Assembly (NCBI GenBank): GCA_011773575.1
Contig: WVXJ01000131.1
Coordinates: 5,015 to 10,285 of the forward strand
DNA from: Armatimonadota bacterium
GTDB taxonomy: Bacteria; Armatimonadota; Hebobacteria; Hebobacterales; WVXJ01
Direction of reading: 5' to 3'
DNA: 5,271 nucleotides
Shown here piece by piece: positions 1 through 5,165 of the stretch; within the stretch, counting starts at the first letter, position 1; each line of letters opens with the position of its first letter. A model generated the notes under the pieces. The model had not been told where the DNA came from. It ran no database searches and saw only the letters and a list, made by a program, of their open reading frames with translations. The position numbers and the translations under genes were made by a program.

Positions 1-156
1 AAGAACGCCATAATGACGATTAAATATATGACCCGCCAGCGACGCCGCCAGGAAAAGGAAGTGCTCGCCATTCTCTCTACCGCTTATGAAGATATTCGGC
101 TCAAACACTTGCCGCATAACCGCCTGGAAACCACCGCCGCCATGAGGAGGAGGTAA
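1..156 (+). CDS. C-terminal fragment of an unrecognised basic protein (5' end outside window)
   Basis: Frame 1 is open from the first base to a TAA at 154-156, giving 51 residues; the other two forward frames hit stops within the first 25 bases. The fragment is rich in Arg, Lys and Gln near its start (residues 11-20, with the run RQRRRQEKE), then has a probably helical stretch (about residues 21-38), and ends in MRRR. I see no catalytic motif, membrane segment or zinc-binding pattern and cannot name a family. Internal ATGs at 13 and 28 mean a small complete protein is conceivable, but no ribosome site precedes them, so the tail of a longer upstream gene is more likely. The last codons (ATG AGG AGG AGG TAA) also form a very strong Shine-Dalgarno-like run at 144-153, although no clear gene follows. 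Confidence 0.5.
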   Translation, partial: KNAIMTIKYMTRQRRRQEKEVLAILSTAYEDIRLKHLPHNRLETTAAMRRR

Positions 157-180
157 ACCTGTCATGGGAACTGATAACTT

Positions 181-213
181 TCTGGGGGACGAGCCAGCGG
201 TTCGTCCCCCAGA
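181..213 (+). terminator. Strong 12-bp perfect hairpin after the first gene, possible terminator
   Basis: TCTGGGGGACGA (181-192) is the exact reverse complement of TCGTCCCCCAGA (202-213). The 9-nt middle can add CC/GG pairs and a G-U pair, giving a 15-bp stem with an AGC loop. It starts 24 nt after the stop codon of the partial gene, where a transcription terminator would be expected. The 3' side continues TTCAGCC and lacks a T-run, and the other strand lacks one too, so it is not a textbook intrinsic terminator. It could instead be an RNA-stabilising or processing hairpin or part of a dispersed intergenic repeat. Confidence 0.4.
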
Positions 214-217
214 TTCA

Positions 218-253
218 GCCTTCGTAGCCGAGGGCCGCTACGGCGAAGTAGGC
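218..253. repeat. Imperfect inverted repeat (CGTAGC/GCTACG core), possible dispersed intergenic hairpin
   Basis: CGTAGC (223-228) pairs with GCTACG (237-242) around an 8-nt loop. After a GCG bulge the stem continues with CTT/AAG (220-222 with 246-248), and GCC/GGC at the outer ends can also pair. It follows the 181-213 hairpin after only 4 nt. Small GC-rich hairpins with this look are often spread through intergenic regions, but copy number cannot be judged from one window. Confidence 0.35.
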
Positions 254-424
254 CCCCCTCGCCCGCGTTTCAAGGTTGCTGAAGGAAATCGTTCCTTGGC
301 CTAGGAATCCGCAGTCTGAGTAAGGGGCGAAGGGGTGACGCGCAGGAAGCAAATATGAAACCCGGAGAAGGGGGAGTATCCTCCGTAGCGTATACGTCAG
401 TACCGAGAAAACCGGGAGGGGAGT
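254..424. other. Gene-free spacer with nested inverted repeats; candidate structured RNA or degenerate element
   Basis: No forward reading frame here has a start, ribosome site and protein-like composition. Several pairings can coexist. CCCCTCGCCC (255-264) pairs with GGGCGA-A-GGGG (325-335, one bulged A). Inside it, AAGGAA (282-287) and TTCCTT (292-297) form a 6-bp stem with an ATCG tetraloop. Further on, CCCGG (361-365) pairs with CCGGG (412-416), and inside that GGAG (373-376) pairs with CTCC (381-384). The stretch TTCCTTGG/CCTAGGAA (292-307) is a near-perfect 16-bp palindrome that could replace the tetraloop hairpin. The pattern suggests folding RNA or the remains of a mobile repeat. I recognise no named RNA family. 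Confidence 0.25.
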
Positions 425-455
425 CTGAGGGGGAAACCGGAGGCTTCCCCCTCAG
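425..455. repeat. Second strong hairpin with G5/C5 stem, upstream of ychF
   Basis: CTGAGGGGGAA (425-435) is the exact reverse complement of TTCCCCCTCAG (445-455), an 11-bp stem around a 9-nt middle in which CC/GG can pair further. Stem length, G5 run and 9-nt middle resemble the hairpin at 181-213. No T-run follows. It lies about 75 nt before the ychF start, so it may be a terminator-like or processing structure in the ychF leader, or the far end of the same repeat element. Confidence 0.4.
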
Positions 456-478
456 GAACTTGCAGCTTCGATTCTTGG

Positions 479-495
479 AATGGGCTTTGCCCATT
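479..495 (+). other. Short hairpin just upstream of ychF
   Basis: AATGGGC (479-485) and GCCCATT (489-495) are exact reverse complements separated by only TTT, a compact 7-bp stem. Its 3' edge is 35 nt before the ychF start codon and leaves the ribosome site at 520-524 free. It could be a leader hairpin. No convincing -35/-10 pair was found between 456 and 530, so the ychF promoter is unlocated. Confidence 0.3.
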
Positions 496-530
496 GGCTC
501 GTCGCCAGGAAATATCATGAAGGTCTGAAT

Positions 531-1628
531 ATGTTAAGGATTGGCATTGTCGGCTTACCGAATGTAGGAAAATCCACGCTCTTCAATGCTGTCAGTCACG
601 CGGGAGCGAAGGTATCCAACTATCCCTTCTGCACGGTTGACCCCAATCACGGCATTGTGGCGGTGCCGGATGCGCGGCTGGAAAAGCTGGGGGAGATATT
701 TCACCAGAGCAAGATAGTGCCCGCCGCGATGGAGTTTGTGGACATCGCCGGCCTGGTAAAAGGAGCCAGCCGCGGCGAAGGGCTGGGCAACCAGTTCCTG
801 CATCATATCCGGGAGGTGGACGCCATCCTCCATGTGGTGCGCTGTTTCGTCTGCGACGAAATCAGCCATGTCGATGGAGAGATTGATCCGGTGCGGGATA
901 TTGAGGTCATCAATGTGGAGTTGGCGCTGGCGGATCTGGCAAGGGTGGAGAAAAGGCTGGAGGAGGAAAGACCTCACGCCCGCAGCGGAGACAAAACGGC
1001 GGCGAAGAGAATCGAAAGCCTGGAGAAGATCCATGCCGCGCTGAATGAAGGCCGGCCGGCAAGGTCCGCGCCCTTGAAAAAGGAAGAATGGGAGGAACTG
1101 GAAGGCCTGAATCTACTCACCTGCAAACCGATTCTCTATCTCGCCAATATCGGCGAAGAAGAGGCGAGCCATCCTCTCGCGGAGAGCGCCGCCGCGCTGC
1201 TGGAGAAGTCCCTGCAGCAGCAAGAAGAGATACTGGTGGCGATGCCAGCGAAGCTGGAGGCTGATCTCGCCGAACTTACAGAAGAGGAGAGGCGGGAATT
1301 CGCCGCCGACATGGGTATAACCCCGGTGGTGGGGGAGGTCATCAAAGCCTGCTATCGCCTCCTGGGTTTGATAACATTCTTCACTGGAGTAGGCGCGGAG
1401 GTGCACGCCTGGGCGATTCCCGCCGGAACCCGCGCCCAAGACGCTGCCGGCAAGATCCATTCCGATATGGCGAAGGGATTCATCCGCGCCGAGGTAATCG
1501 CCTTTTCCGAACTGGAGTCCTTCGGTTCCTGGGAAGCCGCCCGAGAAGCAGGACATATCCGTCTCGAAGGGAAAGACTACCCGGTGCAAGAAGGAGATGT
1601 ATGCTATTTCCGCTTTCATGCCGCATAG
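531..1628 (+). CDS. ychF: YchF/Obg-family redox-regulated ATPase
   Basis: The 365-residue product matches the usual YchF length (about 363). YchF is a cytosolic, ribosome-associated P-loop ATPase of the Obg group linked to translation and stress responses. Visible motifs: Walker A GLPNVGKS (residues 8-15); switch I region with NYPFCTVDPN (30-39); DxxG as DIAG (71-74) followed by LVKGAS; and NIGE (206-209), the NxxE form of G4 that explains ATP preference over GTP in this family. A charged helical insert lies around 135-195, and a C-terminal TGS domain covers about 283-365 (TFFTG, GKIHSDMAKGFIRA, EGKDYPVQEGD). I start at 531 rather than the in-frame ATG at 480, because family members begin right before the first beta strand and AAGGT lies 6 nt upstream (520-524). 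It stands alone, not visibly in an operon. Nothing is missing. Confidence 0.97.
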   Translation: MLRIGIVGLPNVGKSTLFNAVSHAGAKVSNYPFCTVDPNHGIVAVPDARLEKLGEIFHQSKIVPAAMEFVDIAGLVKGASRGEGLGNQFLHHIREVDAILHVVRCFVCDEISHVDGEIDPVRDIEVINVELALADLARVEKRLEEERPHARSGDKTAAKRIESLEKIHAALNEGRPARSAPLKKEEWEELEGLNLLTCKPILYLANIGEEEASHPLAESAAALLEKSLQQQEEILVAMPAKLEADLAELTEEERREFAADMGITPVVGEVIKACYRLLGLITFFTGVGAEVHAWAIPAGTRAQDAAGKIHSDMAKGFIRAEVIAFSELESFGSWEAAREAGHIRLEGKDYPVQEGDVCYFRFHAA

Positions 1629-1638
1629 CCTGCGCACA

Positions 1639-1689
1639 GGCAGGTTGCGACAAAACGAGCGGCGGTTAAGTGGGCAGGTTTGGGCGGTT
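1639..1689 (+). repeat. Four short GGC(A)GGTT repeats abutting the trkA promoter
   Basis: GGCAGGTT (1639-1646), GGCGGTT (1661-1667), GGCAGGTT (1673-1680) and GGCGGTT (1683-1689) all lie on the + strand, alternating between the form with and without the A. The last copy overlaps the proposed -35 hexamer by two bases. The start-to-start distances are 22, 12 and 10 nt, so copies 2-4 sit at about one helical turn. This could be a binding array for a regulator of the downstream operon, but G-rich sequence can give such repeats by chance. Confidence 0.3.
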
Positions 1690-1716
1690 GCGCCTTCAGG
1701 AGCAGGCCGCTATAAT
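1688..1716 (+). promoter_or_regulatory. Sigma70-type promoter for the trkA-PFK-aldolase operon
   Basis: The -35 element TTGCGC (1688-1693) and a perfect -10 TATAAT (1711-1716) are separated by exactly 17 bp. The -35 matches the consensus only in TTG, so activator help is plausible. Transcription would start near 1723, leaving a leader of about 100 nt before trkA1. It is the only good sigma70-like promoter I found in the window, and it lies in the gap after ychF. Confidence 0.7.
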
Positions 1717-1734
1717 CATGCGGGTAAGCGGGGC

Positions 1735-1774
1735 GAGAGTCTGATATCAAGAGTCGAGACCTCTCTGGACTCTC
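1735..1774 (+). promoter_or_regulatory. Leader RNA with two mutually exclusive stems
   Basis: GAGAGTC (1735-1741) and a second copy, AGAGTC (1750-1755), can each pair with the same downstream GACTCT(C) (1768-1774), so only one stem can form at a time. A palindrome TGATATCA (1742-1749) separates the two copies. The region falls in the untranslated leader between the predicted transcription start and trkA1. This could be a regulatory switch or simply one stable hairpin. No known riboswitch consensus was recognised. Confidence 0.3.
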
Positions 1775-1823
1775 AGCCCGGGACCCCCAACTCTTGGCTT
1801 TGAACTCATAAGGAATACTTCCC

Positions 1824-2336
1824 ATGCGTGTGGTGATTTTGGGTTGCGGTCGAGTCGGCTCCCTGTTGGCGAATACGATGGACAAGGCCGGCAACGAGGT
1901 GACCATCATAGACGAGAATGCCGACTCCTTCTGGCGCCTGGCTTCAGATTACGGAGGCGAGAAGGTAACCGGCATAGGGCTGGACGAAGATGTCCTGAGG
2001 GTGGCGGGGCTTGACAAGGCGGATGCTTTTGTCGCCGTCACCAATGGAGACAATACCAATGTAATGGCGGGCCAGATCGCTCAGCGCAGATTCAAGGTTC
2101 CCCGCGTCATCGTGCGTTTGTATGATCCCATCCGCGCCCAGACCTACCGCAAGTTCGGTCTGGAGACCATCTGCACCAGCATTATCGGGGCCGGCATCAT
2201 CAATGATCTGCTCACAGGGACACCTCAGAGGCCTATCGAAGAATACATCAAGATGGGCCCCGCGGTTGAACATGTACTGCCGGTCCTGGAAGACAAAGCC
2301 GCGTCTTCTTCGGAGAACGAAGAAGAGAGGAAATGA
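1824..2336 (+). CDS. trkA: Short TrkA-type protein, RCK N-domain only (K+ transport regulator)
   Basis: The 170-residue cytosolic protein is a single RCK_N (regulator of K+ conductance) Rossmann domain. It shows GxGxxG as GCGRVG (residues 7-12), the acidic residue closing strand 2 (D30, in TIIDEN), an AxFVAVTNGDNTNVMA core (67-82), and a VRLYDP strand (97-102). Such domains bind NAD(H) or ATP/ADP and gate the K+-conducting TrkH/KtrB subunit. After about residue 143 there is only a short acidic tail (SSSENEEERK) in place of the usual RCK_C domain, so this is a half-type TrkA rather than a truncated gene. The start is supported by AAGGA (1810-1814) 9 nt upstream and by the Rossmann strand beginning at residue 2. 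It is first in the operon and probably forms a hetero-oligomer with the next protein. No transporter gene is visible. Confidence 0.9.
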   Translation: MRVVILGCGRVGSLLANTMDKAGNEVTIIDENADSFWRLASDYGGEKVTGIGLDEDVLRVAGLDKADAFVAVTNGDNTNVMAGQIAQRRFKVPRVIVRLYDPIRAQTYRKFGLETICTSIIGAGIINDLLTGTPQRPIEEYIKMGPAVEHVLPVLEDKAASSSENEEERK

Positions 2337-2338
2337 AG

Positions 2339-3046
2339 ATGTATGTGATCGTAGTGGGAGGCGGAAAAGTAGGCTACTATCTGACTCGCACGCTCGTGGC
2401 GGAAGGCCATGAAGTAACTCTGGTGGAGAAGGATGCACGCAGAGCCGCCGCGCTGAGGACAGAACTCGGAGAGGTCATTACTCGGGGGGATGGCTGCGAG
2501 GTGCGCACCATGCAGGAGATGGGTATGGAGCGGGCCGACTGCGTGGTGGCGGTGACAGGTGATGATGAAGACAATTTGGTCGTGTGCCAGATGGCGAAGC
2601 ACAGATTCGAAGTAGCGCGCACCATCGCCCGGGTAAATGATCCCAAGAATGAAGAGATCTTCGCCCTGCTGGGTGTAGATCATACCCTCTCCGGCACGCG
2701 TCTCATCTACAGCCTAATTCAGCAAGAAGTGGACGTCGGCGAAATGGTGCTGTTGTCTGCGCTAAAAGCGGGGAAAATCGAAATCGTTTCTGCCGAACTC
2801 ACTGAAGAGGCGCCGGTCGTGGGGAAGATACTGCAGGATATTCGGCTGCCGAAAAGCAGCGTTATCGCCGCCTTGATCCGCGAAGAGAGTGTCTTGCTGC
2901 CGAGCGGGACGATGGAATTCATGGAGGGAGATACGGTTATCGCCCTGGCTCATCCCGAAGACGAGCCGACTTTACGGACCTGTCTGCTGGGAGGCGTGAC
3001 GAAGAGTCCAATAACGACCGCAACCGAGGAGGAACGGAAAAAGTGA
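2339..3046 (+). CDS. trkA: TrkA-type K+ uptake regulator with RCK_N and RCK_C domains
   Basis: The 235-residue protein has an N-terminal RCK_N Rossmann fold with GGGKVG (residues 7-12), acidic E30 at the end of strand 2, DCVVAVTGDDEDNLV (67-81) and ARVNDP (97-102), followed by an RCK_C domain at about 134-210 (EEAPVVGKILQDIRLP, FMEGDTVIALAHPED). RCK_C often binds small ligands such as c-di-AMP or ions, but the ligand here is unknown. Two starts are possible. ATG 2333 overlaps the previous stop as ATGA, but its GAGAGG (2325-2330) would be only 2 nt away. ATG 2339 has the same ribosome site at an ideal 8 nt and begins directly at the first beta strand, so I prefer 2339. It is most likely the partner of the shorter TrkA in a Trk/Ktr gating ring. 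Confidence 0.92.
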   Translation: MYVIVVGGGKVGYYLTRTLVAEGHEVTLVEKDARRAAALRTELGEVITRGDGCEVRTMQEMGMERADCVVAVTGDDEDNLVVCQMAKHRFEVARTIARVNDPKNEEIFALLGVDHTLSGTRLIYSLIQQEVDVGEMVLLSALKAGKIEIVSAELTEEAPVVGKILQDIRLPKSSVIAALIREESVLLPSGTMEFMEGDTVIALAHPEDEPTLRTCLLGGVTKSPITTATEEERKK

Positions 3047-4086
3047 AAATTGGAGTTCTTACCGGTGGAGGCGACTGCTGCGGGCTGAATCAGGCCATCC
3101 GCGCCGCAGTGATGCGAGCGATGGATTTCAACCATGAAATGGTCGGGCTGCGTGAGGGATGGAAAGGTTTGGTGGAGGGCTTAACATTCCCGCTGGGCTT
3201 AGATGATGTGGAGGGTCTTATCGACAAGGGCGGCACGCTTCTTGAGTCCTCCCGCACCAACCCCTTCAAGAAAGAGGAAGACCTCCGCGCCAGTCTGGAG
3301 AACTTCAAGCGCCTGGGGCTGGACTGCGTTCTCGCCTTGGGTGGTGATGATACCCTGGGAGTCGCCAGTCGCCTCTTCAAGGAATACCAAGTCCCCACCG
3401 TCGGCGTTCCCAAGACGATGGACAATGACTTGAGTGAAACGGATTACACCTTCGGTTTCGATTCCGCCGTGGCTGTGGCCGTAGATGCAGCCGACAGGCT
3501 GAAAGACACCGCCCGTTCCCATCGCCGCTACGTAGTGTTGGAGGTAATGGGTCGCCATGCCGGTTGGGTCGCCCTGTGGACGGCCGTCGCCTCTGGAGCC
3601 GATTGGCTCTTCATTCCTGAAGTGCCCGGAGACCTACAGACGATGGCTGCACAACTCAAGAAGAAACTCGCCCGGGGCAAACACTGGGGTCTGGTGGTAG
3701 CCTCCGAGGGAACACATTTCGAGGCTCTCAATGCCGCCGACGAAACGAAGGAGAAGGCTCTCGATGCCTTCGGCCATGAAATCCTCAGAGAGAGGGGAAT
3801 AGGCCCCTTCCTGGCAGAGGAAGTCGAGAAGCGGATGGAAGTGGAGACGCGTTTCGCCGTCTTGGGCCATATTGTCCGCGGCGGCTCCCCCACACCTTTT
3901 GACCGCATACTCGCCAGCCGGCTCGGCATCAAGGCTGTGGAGTTGATTTCAGAAGGCCGTTTCGGCCACATGGCCTCTCTCAAAGGGAATGAGATTACCG
4001 CGGTGCCCTTGGAAGCGGCAGTGGGGAAGACCAAGACCGTGCCCCTTGCACTCTACGAGGAAATCTTGCCTCTGTTCGACAAGTAG
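3043..4086 (+). CDS. pfp: Phosphofructokinase, probably pyrophosphate-dependent (PFK-A superfamily)
   Basis: The 347-residue cytosolic enzyme would phosphorylate fructose-6-phosphate to fructose-1,6-bisphosphate. Phosphoryl-donor loop: GGGDCCGLN (8-16). Two diagnostic sites point to pyrophosphate instead of ATP. GGDDT (100-104) carries Asp103 where ATP enzymes have Gly (E. coli Gly104), and PKTMDND (123-129) carries Lys124 where ATP enzymes have Gly124. The catalytic base Asp127 is present. Substrate-site residues include R162, MGRHAGW (169-175), SEG with E222, and HIVRGGSPTPFDR (276-288). Length and the GGDDTLGVA pattern fit the mixed ATP/PPi PFK group. The GTG start overlaps the trkA2 stop (GTGA) and has a near-perfect GAGGAGGA (3026-3033) 9 nt upstream. 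If PPi-dependent, the reaction is reversible and serves glycolysis and gluconeogenesis. PFK fold is certain; donor is inferred from residues. Confidence 0.93.
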   Translation: MKIGVLTGGGDCCGLNQAIRAAVMRAMDFNHEMVGLREGWKGLVEGLTFPLGLDDVEGLIDKGGTLLESSRTNPFKKEEDLRASLENFKRLGLDCVLALGGDDTLGVASRLFKEYQVPTVGVPKTMDNDLSETDYTFGFDSAVAVAVDAADRLKDTARSHRRYVVLEVMGRHAGWVALWTAVASGADWLFIPEVPGDLQTMAAQLKKKLARGKHWGLVVASEGTHFEALNAADETKEKALDAFGHEILRERGIGPFLAEEVEKRMEVETRFAVLGHIVRGGSPTPFDRILASRLGIKAVELISEGRFGHMASLKGNEITAVPLEAAVGKTKTVPLALYEEILPLFDK

Positions 4087-4136
4087 ATCCACTCAGAACA
4101 TCGCATCATACGCATTGGGAAGGAAAGGAGAATTGC

Positions 4137-5165
4137 ATGCCCCTTGTGACAAGTAAAGAGATGCTTCTGCGCGCCCAACAGGAAGGATATGCTGTGGGCG
4201 CCTTCAATGCCAATAATATGGAGTGCGTGAAGGCCGTCATCGAAGCCGCCGAAGAAGAGAAGGCTCCGGTTATCCTTCAAGTCAGCCAGGGAGCCATCAA
4301 ATACGCAGGCCTGGAGATGGCCGCCGCCATGGTGATGACAGCGGCGCGGCTCTCACCGGTTCCGGTGGCACTCCATCTCGATCACGGTACTTCCTTCGAA
4401 CAAAACATCCAGTGCCTGCTGGCCGGTTTCACCTCCTTGATGTATGACGGCTCCGCCGAGCCTCTGGAAAAGAACATCGCCGTATCCGCGCGCATCACCG
4501 AAATAGCGCACTTGAAAAAAGTGCCCGTCGAGTGCGAACTGGGAAAAATCCCCAAGGTGGAGGAGTTCTTCGGCGCAGATGAAATCATCGCCCTGAGCAA
4601 AGAGAAGGATATCTCGAAAGTGGTGGATGTGGTGCGTAAAAAGGCGGGAGAGAAGACCGAGCAGTTGATGGCCGACCCCGCCCAGGCGGAAGAGTTTGTG
4701 CGCCGGACCAGCGCCGATTCGCTGGCCGCCGCCATCGGTTCAATCCACGCAATGTGGGATGACATCCAGCCGATTCGCATTGACCGCGTGAAAGCGCTGC
4801 GCGCAGCTACCAACATCCCCCTGGTTTTGCACGGCTCTTCCGGTGTCATCCGCACCCGCAAAGACGCTCAGGAGCGGGGGATCACCCTCAAGGAAAATGA
4901 GGGAACCCTGGAAGACGCCGTGGAGGCGGGGGTGGCGAAGGTCAATGTCGCCACCGCCATAAACATGGCCTTCCTTGCTGCAAGCAAGAAAGCCTTCGAG
5001 AAAAGCCCGGATGAGCGGGACATCCGCAAGATCCTGCTGCCGGGACTTCAGGCCGCCAAAGACCTCGTCAAATCCTACATGCGTCTGCTGGGTTCCTCCG
5101 GCCGTGCGCAGGCAACCGCCGCATCCGGTTCAGCAAAAGCCGTTGCAGTACATGGAGAAGAATAA
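4137..5165 (+). CDS. fba: Class II (zinc) fructose-bisphosphate aldolase-like protein
   Basis: The 342-residue TIM-barrel aldolase would cleave fructose-1,6-bisphosphate, the product of the preceding PFK, to two triose phosphates. The N-terminus (MPLV, then YAVGAFNANN, 18-27) and APVILQVSQGA (43-53) are typical of class II aldolases. HLDHG (80-84) supplies catalytic Asp82 and Zn ligand His83; further Zn ligands are His204 (GSIH) and His232 (LHGSSG). NVAT (270-273) belongs to the phosphate site. Oddities: about 26 extra residues after VECELG (131-136), where the usual GGxED catalytic loop is not visible; about 16 extra residues between HGSSGV and GVAKVN; and an Ala/Ser-rich tail (about 322-342). 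A related ketose-bisphosphate substrate, such as tagatose bisphosphate, cannot be excluded. AAGGAG (4125-4130) lies 6 nt before the ATG. Confidence 0.88.
   Translation: MPLVTSKEMLLRAQQEGYAVGAFNANNMECVKAVIEAAEEEKAPVILQVSQGAIKYAGLEMAAAMVMTAARLSPVPVALHLDHGTSFEQNIQCLLAGFTSLMYDGSAEPLEKNIAVSARITEIAHLKKVPVECELGKIPKVEEFFGADEIIALSKEKDISKVVDVVRKKAGEKTEQLMADPAQAEEFVRRTSADSLAAAIGSIHAMWDDIQPIRIDRVKALRAATNIPLVLHGSSGVIRTRKDAQERGITLKENEGTLEDAVEAGVAKVNVATAINMAFLAASKKAFEKSPDERDIRKILLPGLQAAKDLVKSYMRLLGSSGRAQATAASGSAKAVAVHGEE

Noticed and set aside
270..518. An 82-codon minus-strand open frame in the spacer before ychF
   Set aside because: It is Pro/Ser-rich with no motif, I identified no ribosome site or promoter for it, and it simply reads through the hairpin DNA; its length is expected by chance in GC-rich sequence.
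487..518. A ychF promoter with TTGCCC (487-492) and TATCAT (513-518)
   Set aside because: The spacing is 20 bp and the -35 is weak and inside the 479-495 hairpin; not convincing.
480..530. A 17-residue N-terminal extension of YchF from ATG 480
   Set aside because: ATG 480 overlaps the 479-495 hairpin; the extension is not family-like, while ATG 531 has a ribosome site and gives the standard YchF N-terminus.
555..1637. Long minus-strand frames antisense to ychF
   Set aside because: The + strand frame encodes an intact conserved protein; the antisense translations show no motifs and are shadows of its codon bias.
1628..1641. GCCTG/CAGGC hairpin at the ychF stop as a terminator
   Set aside because: The stem is only 5 bp and is followed by AGGTTGCG with no T-run, so termination there is not supported.
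1717..1823. A c-di-AMP (ydaO-type) riboswitch in the trkA leader
   Set aside because: Considered because such elements often precede K+ genes, but the leader is only about 100 nt and I cannot find the conserved segments of that riboswitch.
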